A DNA stretch of 64,000 nucleotides from Bacteroidales bacterium UBA3630 (GTDB taxonomy: Bacteria > Bacteroidota > Bacteroidia > Bacteroidales > P3). The notes under the pieces were generated by a model. It worked only from the letters and a program-made list of their open reading frames with translations. It searched no databases and was not told the origin of the DNA. Of this stretch, positions 43,118 through 51,311 are shown piece by piece. Position 1 is the stretch's first letter. Each line of letters opens with the position of its first letter. The DNA lies in the NCBI GenBank assembly GCA_002373995.1, contig DFLB01000056.1, positions 89,830-153,829 of the forward strand, written 5' to 3'. The position numbers and the translations under genes were made by a program.

Positions 43118-45151
43118 TCAGAGCATCCCCTTCCTCTTGAGGAGGGCCTTGGGGCTGGGATCCTTGCCGCGGAACTGGCGGTAGAGTTCCATAGGCTCCA
43201 CGGTATTGCCGCTCTCCAGCAGGTGGCGGAACTTGGCGGCAAGCTCGGGGTTGAACAGGTCGCCACTCTCGGCAAAAGCCTCGAATGCGTCAGCATCGAG
43301 GATGGCCGTCCACGTGTAGCTGTAGTAACCCGCGTCGTAGCCCGTGGTGAAAATATGCTGGAAGTAGGGACTACGGTAGCGGCTGATGATCTCGGGTATG
43401 AGGCCTATCTTCTTCATGTGCTCCTCCTCGAAGGCCACTGGGTCTATCGTCTGCTTCTCCGTGATGGAGTAGTAGTCCATGTCGAGCAGCGAGGCGGCCA
43501 GCAGTTCGGTGGTCATGAAGCCCTGTCCATAGGTCTGTGCAGCGGCAATCTTTTTTATCAGCGCGTCGGGAATGGCCTCGCCGGTCTGGTAGTGGTGGGC
43601 ATACATCTTCATCACCTGCGGATGGCGGCACCAGTTCTCCATCACCTGCGAGGGCAACTCCACAAAGTCGCGCGGCACATTGGTGCCGGCTATCGAGGGA
43701 TAGGTGCACTTGCTGAGCAGTCCGTGCAGGGCGTGGCCAAACTCGTGGAAGAGGGTCTCGCTCTCGTCGAAGTTGAGCAGCGACGGGGCATCAGCGGTGG
43801 GCTTGGTGAAGTTGCAGACCACCTGGATGATGGGCATAACGTTCTCGCCGGTCTTGCGGTCGCGGTGCTGCCCACGGAACTCGGTCATCCAGGCACCGCT
43901 GCGCTTGGAGGCGCGGGGATGGAAGTCCATGTAGAGGATGCCCACCGTGGAGTCGCCCTCCATCACCTCGAAGCAGCGGGCCTCCTTGTCATAGGTGGGC
44001 AGGTCGCCACGCTCCTTGAACGTCAGGCCGTACAGCTTGTTGGCCACCATGAAGGCACCCTCGCGGACACTGTCGAGCGAGAAGTAAGGACGCACTTCGG
44101 CATCGTCGATGGCATACTTCTCCGCACGATATTTCTCGGCATAGTAGCGCCAGTCCCAGGGCTGCAGCTTGGCGCCTGGCTCGTCCTTCTCGAGCATCTT
44201 CTGATAAAGGTCGCGCTCCTGCTTGGCCACCTTGAGGGCGGGGCCCCAGATGTCCATCAGACAGCTGTAGACATTGGCCGGAGTCTTGGCCAAGCAATCG
44301 TCGAGCACATAGTCGGCGTGGGTGGGGAAGCCGAGGATATTGGCGCGTTCGAGGCGCAGGTTGACCAGCGTGTCGATGATCTTGGTGTTGTCAAACTCGC
44401 CATCCTTGCAGCGGTCGGCATAGGCGTGCCACACCTCCTCGCGCAGCTTGCGGTCGGAGCAGGTCTGCATGAAAGGCTCCCACGTGGGGATGTCGAGCGT
44501 CACCTTGCTACCGTCGGCCAACTCCTTGCTGTAGGCATTGGTGGCCTTCAGCACATTCTGCGCAAAGCGGAGGGTGAGCGAGGCGATCTGCTCGTTCAGC
44601 TCGCGGAAGCGGGCCTGCTGCGCCTCAGGCACATTGGCACCGCCACGCACAAAATCCTTGTAGGTCTCCTCCAGCAGGCGGCGCTGCTCGGGGTTGAGGT
44701 CGAGGCTCTCGCGCTGGTCGTAGACGGCCTTGATGCGGGCAAAGAGCTTCTGGTTGAGGGCTATATCGTCCTCGTGGGCCGATAGCAGGGGCGTCACCTC
44801 TTCGGCGATGGCCTCCATCTCGGGGCTGTTCTCGCACTCGCTGAGGTTGAAGAAGACAGCGCTGACCTCCTGCAGCAGCTGTCCGCTGTACTCGTAGGGG
44901 ACGACGGTGTTGCCGAAGGTGGGCTCCTCGCTGTTGTTGGCGATATTGTCAATCCATTCCTTCTGTTGTTTCATGCCCTCGCGGAAGGCGGGCATGTAGT
45001 GCTCAGTCTTGATGCGCTGGAAGTCGGGGATGTCATACGGAGTGTTCCACTCGCTGAAGAAGGGGTTTTCCATGTCTTGTTTGTTTTTGCAGCCTGCCAG
45101 CAGCACCAAAGCTGCGGCGGCCATGATAAGCAATCTTTTCATATTGTTCAT
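43118..45151 (-). CDS. dcp: Peptidyl-dipeptidase Dcp-type M3 metallopeptidase, lipoprotein
   Basis: A 677-residue M3 family peptidase that removes dipeptides from peptide C-termini. The zinc motif is LFHEFGHALHG, with the glutamate ligand about 25 residues on, and the substrate loop GYDAGYYSYTW is typical of the Dcp branch. The N-terminus is a lipoprotein signal (LVLLAGCKNKQ), so it acts in the periplasm or at the outer membrane. Its ATG overlaps the stop of the thioredoxin-like gene by 4 bases. Confidence 0.93.
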   Translation of the reverse strand: MNNMKRLLIMAAAALVLLAGCKNKQDMENPFFSEWNTPYDIPDFQRIKTEHYMPAFREGMKQQKEWIDNIANNSEEPTFGNTVVPYEYSGQLLQEVSAVFFNLSECENSPEMEAIAEEVTPLLSAHEDDIALNQKLFARIKAVYDQRESLDLNPEQRRLLEETYKDFVRGGANVPEAQQARFRELNEQIASLTLRFAQNVLKATNAYSKELADGSKVTLDIPTWEPFMQTCSDRKLREEVWHAYADRCKDGEFDNTKIIDTLVNLRLERANILGFPTHADYVLDDCLAKTPANVYSCLMDIWGPALKVAKQERDLYQKMLEKDEPGAKLQPWDWRYYAEKYRAEKYAIDDAEVRPYFSLDSVREGAFMVANKLYGLTFKERGDLPTYDKEARCFEVMEGDSTVGILYMDFHPRASKRSGAWMTEFRGQHRDRKTGENVMPIIQVVCNFTKPTADAPSLLNFDESETLFHEFGHALHGLLSKCTYPSIAGTNVPRDFVELPSQVMENWCRHPQVMKMYAHHYQTGEAIPDALIKKIAAAQTYGQGFMTTELLAASLLDMDYYSITEKQTIDPVAFEEEHMKKIGLIPEIISRYRSPYFQHIFTTGYDAGYYSYTWTAILDADAFEAFAESGDLFNPELAAKFRHLLESGNTVEPMELYRQFRGKDPSPKALLKRKGML

Positions 45152-46521
45152 AATTGTTTACATATCTGCTCCAGCAACTCCGCGCTCAGCTTCTTGGCCA
45201 GAAACTTGTGCGTCTCGTTGTCGATAAGGTATATCTGCGGCGTAGTCTGCACGTCGTACACCTCGCGCCAATCCACGTTGGCCTCGCCGCCGTTGAGGTT
45301 CACCCATCGCCGGCTCGTCATCCCGTGGTCGGCAAGGAACTTCTTCCACTTCACCACCGTGTGCTCGTCGGGCTCGGTGAGGATGGCAAAGGCGCTCATG
45401 TTCAGCGAGTCGGCCACGCGTTCGAAGACATCGTAGACGGCCGGGATAATATCGCGGCAGTGGCCACAGGTGGGACTCCAGAAGAGCAGCAGTGTGTAGC
45501 GGCTCGGCATGTGGTGCAGCGACCAGGCGCGGTGCGTGGTGTCGAAGAGGATCAGCTCCGGCGCCTCGCGGCCCACCAGCAGGCGTTCCCACTTGGTGGC
45601 GCGCTCCACCTGCTCGTCGATGACCGACGGCGACGACCAGAAAGCCTTACCCGTGGCATAATAGCGCTGCACGAGGTGCACATAGACCTCGTCGTAGACC
45701 ATCACGTTGCTCTGCAGATACTTCTCCGTCATCGTGTGCACCAGCCACTTATACACCTCCGGCGCAGGCTCGGCACGGTCAATCATGGTGTCTATCAGCG
45801 GTATGATCATCGCCGGCGGCAGGCCCCGCATGTGCTGGTCCGTATACTCCATGATGCGCTGGTAGAAGACGGCCTTGGGCGTGCGCACAATGAAGTCGTC
45901 GTCGAGAGGCATATTGTCCAAGAAATGATGCATGAAGTAGAAGTAGCGGTCGTTGCCCTCCAGCGTGTCGGGCGGCGCGGCAGGATCCTTCGTGGCAAGC
46001 ATCATGCGCGACAGCATGGCGTCGGGATTGTCGGCAATGGTGCTCAGCCGCAGCGTGTCGAGGCTCTTCAGCCGCTCGCGGCGATAGGTGGCGAAAGCCG
46101 CCGAGTCGAGCTCGCGGCGGTGCTGCTCCAGGTCGTCATAGATGGCATCCGAGGCGCGGTGGAAATTGTAGAAGAGCGCATTCTGCTTCGACCCCTTGAC
46201 GGTCATGTTGCGCATCCAGTCGCGCTCGTCGGTGCGGAATTTGAAGTCCACCTTCTCGTGATAGACCACAAAATCCACATACCGCCCGCGGTTGTTGGTG
46301 AAGAAATAGAGCCCCGGCAGCAAATCGCGCGAGCCCTGGAACAAGTACTTGCCGTGGCCGTTGTTGTAGGCCGTGTCGCAGACGTAAGTGTGCTGCGCAT
46401 AGTAATAGCCCAGGATCAGCATCGTATCGCTATTGCCGTCAATCTGCAGGCTGATCTTGTAGCCAGGCTTGCCCATCACCGCCATCGGCAGCAACATCAA
46501 TAAAACAAGCAGTCGTTTCAT
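45148..46521 (-). CDS. Thioredoxin-like protein with DUF4369/DUF5106-type N-terminus
   Basis: A 457-residue exported protein (signal MKRLLVLLMLLPMAVMG). Residues 20-300 form the DUF4369/DUF5106-like part common in Bacteroidota extracytoplasmic redoxins: GDTMLILGYYYAQHTYVCDTA-like strands, then helices. Residues 315-457 are a thioredoxin/AhpC fold with the active site FWSPTCGHCRDIIP (CGHC) and the cis-proline region VQTTPQIYLID. It probably reduces disulfides in the periplasm; the partner is not known. Co-transcribed with dcp. Confidence 0.85.
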   Translation of the reverse strand: MKRLLVLLMLLPMAVMGKPGYKISLQIDGNSDTMLILGYYYAQHTYVCDTAYNNGHGKYLFQGSRDLLPGLYFFTNNRGRYVDFVVYHEKVDFKFRTDERDWMRNMTVKGSKQNALFYNFHRASDAIYDDLEQHRRELDSAAFATYRRERLKSLDTLRLSTIADNPDAMLSRMMLATKDPAAPPDTLEGNDRYFYFMHHFLDNMPLDDDFIVRTPKAVFYQRIMEYTDQHMRGLPPAMIIPLIDTMIDRAEPAPEVYKWLVHTMTEKYLQSNVMVYDEVYVHLVQRYYATGKAFWSSPSVIDEQVERATKWERLLVGREAPELILFDTTHRAWSLHHMPSRYTLLLFWSPTCGHCRDIIPAVYDVFERVADSLNMSAFAILTEPDEHTVVKWKKFLADHGMTSRRWVNLNGGEANVDWREVYDVQTTPQIYLIDNETHKFLAKKLSAELLEQICKQL

Positions 46522-46823
46522 AACAACACCGTCTTTTTACCCCCTACTAACGACGCACGCACCATTTTATTGTATCAGAACCGCAAAAAATCATCCCTTT
46601 GCAGACACGCTTCCCCGAACCTTCAACAGCCTGATCCACAGCCCGCTGTATACTCTCGGTCCGGGGATGGTCCGGGGATGGTCCGAGGGTGGTCCGGAGA
46701 CGGTCCGTCAAAATCCGGACCAAGGGCGGTCCGGAGCCGGTGCAAACTCGGGGTGCGAACTGCAGAAAAACATTTCCACCCCTGCGCATACTAAAAGCGT
46801 TTTTTCTGCGTAATAGGAGGGTG
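46522..46823. other. Divergent intergenic region with an 11-bp array
   Basis: 302 bases between the thioredoxin-like gene and the DUF2490 gene. The array at 46658-46734 is the only clear structure. A GGAGG precedes the ATG at 46824 by 5 bases. Confidence 0.6.
46658..46734. repeat. 11-bp tandem array, type GGTCCGGGGAT, seven units
   Basis: Units in exact 11-base phase: ggtccggggat twice, ggtccgagggt, ggtccggagac, ggtccgtcaaa, atccggaccaa, gggcggtccgg. The opening 28 bases nearly repeat those of the array at 36897, and then the two drift apart while the period holds. Confidence 0.9.
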
Positions 46824-47429
46824 ATGAAGAAAAGAATGATATGGATCGCCGCCCTGCTGCTGGCGGCCACAGCGCAGGCCCAGACCCCCGACGGCGGCGT
46901 CTGGGGCAGCGTGCAGGCCGGCCACAGCTGGAGCAACGGCTGGTATGCCAACGTGCGCGCCGAATACCGGCAGCGCGGCACAGGGTTGGACCTGTGGTTT
47001 GTACGCCCCACCGTGGGGCGCCGCCTCACCCCGTGGCTGAAAGTGGACCTGGGAGCCGACCGGTTCGCCACCTCCTCGGCCGTGCAGCTGCGCGGCCTGC
47101 TCTCGGCCACGGTGACGCTCAAGCAAGGCCCCCTGACGGCATCGCTGCGCGAACGCTACATCCTGTCGCGCAATGTGCACTCGGGCACCGTGGGGCACCT
47201 GTTCCGCTCGCAACTCAAGGTGGCCTACACGGTGCCGCAGTCGGTGCTGACCCCTTACGTGGCTGTGGAAGTCTACGGATGGGACCACTGGCGCCAGACC
47301 CACCACTTCGCCGGCACACGCCTGCGCCTCGGCAAAACCCATGCCATAGACCTCTTCTACCTCTACGGCACCTCGGCGTCGAAGCCCGAGCTGCACGCCA
47401 TCGGCGTGGGCTACGAGGCAACCCTCTGA
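46824..47429 (+). CDS. DUF2490-type outer-membrane protein
   Basis: A 201-residue exported protein with signal MKKRMIWIAALLLAATAQAQ. The mature part alternates amphipathic strands with W, Y and R, typical of a small beta-barrel of the DUF2490 family: WYANVRAEYRQRGTGLDLWFVRPTVG, SLRERYILSRNV, FRSQLKVAYTVP, ending in a strand with terminal aromatic/Leu. A GGAGG lies 5 bases before the ATG at 46824, which decides the start over the upstream in-frame ATG inside the array. Function unknown. Confidence 0.78.
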   Translation: MKKRMIWIAALLLAATAQAQTPDGGVWGSVQAGHSWSNGWYANVRAEYRQRGTGLDLWFVRPTVGRRLTPWLKVDLGADRFATSSAVQLRGLLSATVTLKQGPLTASLRERYILSRNVHSGTVGHLFRSQLKVAYTVPQSVLTPYVAVEVYGWDHWRQTHHFAGTRLRLGKTHAIDLFYLYGTSASKPELHAIGVGYEATL

Positions 47430-47473
47430 TACAACGGGGAATGGCAACCCGGGGGCGCCAAACGAAAATAAAA

Positions 47474-47505
47474 TTTGGCCGGATGGGGAAATCTTCGTAA
47501 TTTTG
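47474..47505 (+). promoter_or_regulatory. Promoter of the MORN-repeat gene
   Basis: TTTG (47474-47477; the first three bases are T), 20-base spacer, TAATTTTG (47498-47505). Exact consensus; 45 bases before the ATG. Confidence 0.75.
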
Positions 47506-47549
47506 CACCCCGATAAAAGTAAAGCACCAACAAGAAACAAGACCGCAAT

Positions 47550-48581
47550 ATGAGTAAAGCATCGTTACTGCTCGCCGCCGCGCTGCTGCTGGCCGGCACC
47601 GGCGCCACCGCCCAGAACAGCATCGACCAGCAAGGCCGCCGCCAGGGGCACTGGATACGCACCGACAAGGACGGCACCAAGATCTACGAAGGCGACTTCG
47701 TGGACGGCCGCGAGGTGGGCACCTTCACCTACTACTACGCCGACGGCACCGTGCGCATGCGCAACACATACACCGAACCCGGCGTGCGCTGCGACCACGA
47801 GGCCTACGACGAGCAGGGACACCTGCTTGTGCGGGGACACTACGACCGCCGCAACCGCGACGGGCAGTGGCTCTTCTATGCCGAGGACGGACGCTTGGTG
47901 AAAGAAGCCGGCTACCGCATGGGCATCAAAGACGGCCTGCACGTCATCTACACCTCCAAGGGCGACACCGCCGAGGTGACACACTGGCGCAACAACCACC
48001 GCCACGGACGCTGGTGGAAACGCATCGGCCACAAGGGTTACATCACAGGCACCTACGTCAACGGCGGCCTTGAAGGACGCTTGGTGGAATACGACGAAGA
48101 CGGCCTGCTGGCCCGCGAAGGCCACTACCTCGACGGCCTCAAGCACGGCACCTACCGCTACTACGAAGGCGGCAAGCTGACCATCGACGAACGCTGGGAA
48201 CACGGCCTGATGCTCGACCGGCGCATACGCCTGCTGCTGCCGCAGGAGGAGTTTGTCTCGGTGTACGACATCGTGTGCCTCGCGCCACAGGGCAAGAACA
48301 AGGTGACGCTGCTGCTGAACGACGGCAGCAAACGCCTGACGCTGGAAAGCGCCGACCTGGTCTATGAACGTTTGGGCGACGAGCTCTTCGACTGCGCCAA
48401 CCGCAAAAGCCGCATCATGGTGGCACGCCGTGCCATCCAGGGCCTCGGCAAGGACGCCGACGGACGCGAGATACTGTTGCTCGAACCGCAGCCCGACTAC
48501 TCCATCTTCCCCGACGAGGACGGCAAGAAGATGATTCGCAGCCGCCACTTCGACGACGAACCCGTCCTGGGCCAGGAATGA
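47550..48581 (+). CDS. MORN-repeat exported protein
   Basis: A 343-residue protein with signal peptide (cleaved near TGATAQ). Residues 25-220 contain at least seven MORN-type repeats of the form G-x-Y-x-D-G-x-x-x-G-x-W/Y-x-Y-Y: IYEGDFVDGREVGTFTYYYADG, RGHYDRRNRDGQWLFYAEDG, REGHYLDGLKHGTYRYYEGG. The final 110 residues are a different, charged domain that I do not recognise. Such proteins are often labelled YwqK-like antitoxins, but nothing here supports a toxin pair. The mtaB gene starts within its stop (ATGA). Confidence 0.78.
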   Translation: MSKASLLLAAALLLAGTGATAQNSIDQQGRRQGHWIRTDKDGTKIYEGDFVDGREVGTFTYYYADGTVRMRNTYTEPGVRCDHEAYDEQGHLLVRGHYDRRNRDGQWLFYAEDGRLVKEAGYRMGIKDGLHVIYTSKGDTAEVTHWRNNHRHGRWWKRIGHKGYITGTYVNGGLEGRLVEYDEDGLLAREGHYLDGLKHGTYRYYEGGKLTIDERWEHGLMLDRRIRLLLPQEEFVSVYDIVCLAPQGKNKVTLLLNDGSKRLTLESADLVYERLGDELFDCANRKSRIMVARRAIQGLGKDADGREILLLEPQPDYSIFPDEDGKKMIRSRHFDDEPVLGQE

Positions 48582-49918
48582 CCATTGCAGCACATACGCT
48601 GGGCTGCAAGCTCAACTTTGCCGAGACGTCGGACACCCTGCGCCGCCTCGCCGCCGCAGGACATACCATCGTGGAGTGGGACACGGAAGCCGACCTCTAC
48701 ATCATCAACACCTGCACCGTGACGGCGGTGGCCGAGAAGAAATGCCGCACCGCCATCCACCAGGCTCACCGCCGCAACCCCAAGGCGCAGATTGTCGTCA
48801 TGGGCTGCTTCGCACAGGTGGCCGCCAGCGACATCGAGCACATCCCCGGCGTCACCCTCGTCCTCGGCAACGACCGCAAACACCTGCTGCCGGAGATAGT
48901 TGGCAGTGGGCAGTGGGCAGTGGGCAGTGAGGCTGCCGCACCCAAACCACCCTCAACTCTCAACTTTCAACCTTCCACTTTCCACCTGCAGTACTCCTCC
49001 GGCGACCGCACGCGCACCTTCTTCAAGATACAGGACGGCTGCGACTACTTCTGCACCTACTGCGCCATACCCTTCGCCCGCGGACGCTCGCACTCTGCCA
49101 CCATCGAGGAGACCCTCTGCATGGCCCGCCGCATTGCCGACGAAGGGGCACGCGAGGTGGTGCTCACCGGCGTCAACACCGGCACCTTCGGCCAGCAGCG
49201 GGGCGAGAGCTTCCTCGACCTGCTGCGCGGCCTCGACGCCATCGAGGGCATAGAGCGCTATCGCATATCGAGCATCGAGCCCAACCTCCTCACCGACGAC
49301 ATCATAGACTTCGTGGCCCACAGCCGCGCCTTCCTCCCCCACTTCCACATACCCCTCCAGGCCGGCTCAGACCACGTGCTCTCCCTCATGCACCGCCGCT
49401 ACGACACAGCCCTCTACCGCGCCAAGCTCGAGAGCATCAAGGCCGTCATGCCCGACGCCTGCATTGCCGCCGACATCATGGCGGGCTTCAACGGCGAGAA
49501 CGAGGAGGAGTTCCGGAAGACCCTCGACTTCGTCGATGCGCTCCCCATCTCCTACCTCCACGTCTTCACCTACAGCGACCGTCCCGGCACCGCCGCGCTC
49601 CGCCTCGGCGAGAAGGTGCCCATCCCCGTGCGCCACGAGCACACCGCCCGCCTGCTGGAACTCAGCGAGCAGAAACACCAGGCCTTCATCCAAAGTCAGC
49701 TCGGCAAGACCCGCCCTGTCCTATGGGAAAGCAAAAAGGTTGACAAGTCGATTGGTCCCGATACCTTATCAACCCATCAACCTGTCAACGTAACAACATT
49801 CATGGAGGGCTGGACCGACAACTACATACGCCTCTGCCGCCCCTACGACGCCGCGCTGGTCAACAGCGTCACCCCCGAGACCGTCGAGCCCGCCAACCTT
49901 GTCCGCGATGCCATATAA
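48578..49918 (+). CDS. mtaB: tRNA t6A37 methylthiotransferase MtaB
   Basis: Radical SAM enzyme that adds a methylthio group to t6A at position 37 of tRNAs. The 446 residues have an N-terminal UPF0004 domain (TLGCKLNFAETSD, INTCTVTAVAEKKC), the radical SAM cluster CDYFCTYC, and a C-terminal TRAM-like region. Between domain 1 and the SAM domain, residues about 108-132 (VGSGQWAVGSEAA and PSTLNFQPSTFHLQ) are made of simple repeats. A second such patch, TLSTHQPVNVT, precedes the last strand. Overlaps the MORN gene by 4 bases. Confidence 0.94.
   Translation: MTIAAHTLGCKLNFAETSDTLRRLAAAGHTIVEWDTEADLYIINTCTVTAVAEKKCRTAIHQAHRRNPKAQIVVMGCFAQVAASDIEHIPGVTLVLGNDRKHLLPEIVGSGQWAVGSEAAAPKPPSTLNFQPSTFHLQYSSGDRTRTFFKIQDGCDYFCTYCAIPFARGRSHSATIEETLCMARRIADEGAREVVLTGVNTGTFGQQRGESFLDLLRGLDAIEGIERYRISSIEPNLLTDDIIDFVAHSRAFLPHFHIPLQAGSDHVLSLMHRRYDTALYRAKLESIKAVMPDACIAADIMAGFNGENEEEFRKTLDFVDALPISYLHVFTYSDRPGTAALRLGEKVPIPVRHEHTARLLELSEQKHQAFIQSQLGKTRPVLWESKKVDKSIGPDTLSTHQPVNVTTFMEGWTDNYIRLCRPYDAALVNSVTPETVEPANLVRDAI
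48902..48929 (+). repeat. 7-bp repeat (ggcagtg) inside mtaB
   Basis: Four copies of ggcagtg, in frame, encoding SGQWAVGS. It lies at the boundary between the first and second domains. A second simple patch with tcaact/tccact units follows at about 48953-48988. Confidence 0.85.
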
Positions 49919-49947
49919 TCCCATTGGGGATAATTATGGAATGAATA

Positions 49948-49979
49948 TTTGGCCGAGTCAGATATTGTTTGTACATTTG
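49948..49979 (+). promoter_or_regulatory. Promoter of the small lipoprotein gene
   Basis: TTTG (49948-49951), 20-base spacer, TACATTTG (49972-49979). Exact consensus; transcription should begin near 49986, about 68 bases before the TTG at 50054. Confidence 0.75.
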
Positions 49980-50053
49980 CGGAAACAAAAGCCCCATCAA
50001 ACGACACATAACAGCATAAAACTCAAGCAGTTTGCCCCCCTCCCTGCAGGGTT

Positions 50054-50296
50054 TTGGCAGTAGTTTGTTTGGCGTTGCTCGGCGCATGCCAAAAGGAGCA
50101 AATCAATGATTTAGGTATGCAGCTGGAGGCCGAGCGCGGATATGCAACAAGCGGCGTCATAGACCACCTGATGTTCTGGGAAGACAACTCGCAGGAGAAC
50201 ATGGAAAACTATGAGACCGGCAATGGCTGGACCAGCGGGAGCAACCACTTCTGGGACCGAGAACAGCATATCAGCACAGACCTAACGCCCGGCTGA
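50054..50296 (+). CDS. Small lipoprotein-like protein, possibly frameshifted
   Basis: An 80-residue frame whose only start is TTG at 50054. It reads AVVCLALLGACQKEQ, a lipobox with cysteine but no basic n-region, then MQLEAERGYATSG, which matches the E-x-GYA-x-S motif of the small proteins at 34651 and 41483. The expected basic n-region (KLKQFAPLPAGF) is present just upstream but in another frame; one extra base in the T run at 50052-50055 would join them, though it would begin with ATA. I take it as a degraded or frameshifted relative. The protein ends before the 11-bp array. Confidence 0.45.
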   Translation: MAVVCLALLGACQKEQINDLGMQLEAERGYATSGVIDHLMFWEDNSQENMENYETGNGWTSGSNHFWDREQHISTDLTPG

Positions 50297-50311
50297 CAGC
50301 CAGCGGATAGC

Positions 50312-50388
50312 TACCTAACACGGACTTACTGCCTACCTTATGCCTACCTAATGCTTACCTAATGCCTACCTAATGCCTACCTAATGCC
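50312..50388. repeat. 11-bp tandem array, type TACCTAATGCC, seven units
   Basis: Seven units in exact 11-base phase: tacctaacacg, gacttactgcc, taccttatgcc, tacctaatgct, then tacctaatgcc three times. It lies between the small lipoprotein stop and a convergent terminator. Confidence 0.92.
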
Positions 50389-50401
50389 AATTGGGAAGAT
50401 A

Positions 50402-50437
50402 AAAATCCCCGCACCTTGGGCAAGGTGCGGGGATTTT
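50402..50437. terminator. Bidirectional terminator
   Basis: Perfect 16-bp arms aaaatccccgcacctt and aaggtgcggggatttt with a GGGC loop, between the small lipoprotein gene and aqpZ. A and T tracts on both sides make it work in either direction. Confidence 0.92.
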
Positions 50438-50454
50438 AGGGACTTAGGTCAGGG

Positions 50455-51183
50455 TCAGTCTTTCTTGCAGCTCTTGCAGCAACCGCCGAGGCACTTGTAG
50501 GCCAGGCCGGCGAGGGCGGCACCGACAAGCGGGGCGACGATGAAGAGCCAGAGCTGGCTGCAGGCGTTCCAGCCTTCAGCGTTGCTGAAGAGGGCCTGGC
50601 TCAGCGAGCGGGCGGGGTTGACGCTGGTGTTGGTCAGCGGGATGCTGACGAGGTGGATAAGCACCAGGGTGAGGCCGATGGCCAGGCCGCCGAACTTACC
50701 GTTGGCGTGGCGGTCGTCGGTGACACCGAGGATGACCATCAGGAAGACGAAGGTCAGCAGGGCCTCGACGAGGAAGGCACCGCCCATGGAGACTTTCAGA
50801 TAGTCGGGGTTGCCCGTGGCGGCGGCAAAGTCAGCGCCGAAGCCGTTGGCAGCGAAGACACCCGTGGCACCAAGGCCGGCGGCGTTCCAGATGCAGAGCA
50901 GCACGGCACCGGCGATGATGGCGCCGACGCACTGGCTCACCCAGTAGAGGAGCATGTCCTTCAACGACATACGGCCGTTGACCCACACGCCGAACGAGAC
51001 GGCGGGGTTGAGGTGGGCGCCGCTGATGTGGCCTATGCCATAGGCCATAGCGATGACAGTGAGGCCGAAGGCGATGGCCACACCGAGGAAACCGACATGT
51101 CCGAACAGCGCGGTACCGCAGCCGCCCAGAACCAGCACGAATGTACCCAGACATTCGGCAAACATTTTGTTACAAATCTTCAT
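50455..51183 (-). CDS. aqpZ: Aquaporin Z-type MIP channel
   Basis: A 242-residue six-helix channel of the MIP family. The two pore motifs are HLNPAVSFG and SVNPARSLSQ, and the arginine of the second forms the selectivity filter; GHISGAHLNPAV and the water-channel residues fit AqpZ more than a glycerol facilitator. The end is unusual: GGCCKSCKKD, with four cysteines, perhaps for metal or lipid attachment. The gene has its own strong terminator. Confidence 0.94.
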   Translation of the reverse strand: MKICNKMFAECLGTFVLVLGGCGTALFGHVGFLGVAIAFGLTVIAMAYGIGHISGAHLNPAVSFGVWVNGRMSLKDMLLYWVSQCVGAIIAGAVLLCIWNAAGLGATGVFAANGFGADFAAATGNPDYLKVSMGGAFLVEALLTFVFLMVILGVTDDRHANGKFGGLAIGLTLVLIHLVSIPLTNTSVNPARSLSQALFSNAEGWNACSQLWLFIVAPLVGAALAGLAYKCLGGCCKSCKKD

Positions 51184-51275
51184 AATGATAGGTTTTTAAG
51201 GTTAACTTTATGCCCGTTTAACGAAACTTTAGAAAAAATATTATTCGAGAAGAGAGAAAAAAAAGAAAAAACCAG

Positions 51276-51283
51276 TATTTTTG
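51276..51283 (+). promoter_or_regulatory. Promoter -7 element of the DUF362 gene
   Basis: TATTTTTG, 28 bases before the ATG at 51312, in an A-rich stretch. No TTTG at the usual distance. Confidence 0.5.
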
Positions 51284-51311
51284 CACCCAGAAATCCCAAC
51301 ACACAACGAAA

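Noticed and set aside
42728..44785. 685-codon open frame on the plus strand
   Set aside because: Antisense to dcp and pspC, which have complete family motifs.
45154..46503. 449-codon open frame on the plus strand
   Set aside because: Antisense to the thioredoxin-like gene with its CGHC site.
47550..48581. YwqK-type antitoxin
   Set aside because: MORN repeats alone led to that label in databases; there is a signal peptide and no toxin gene nearby.
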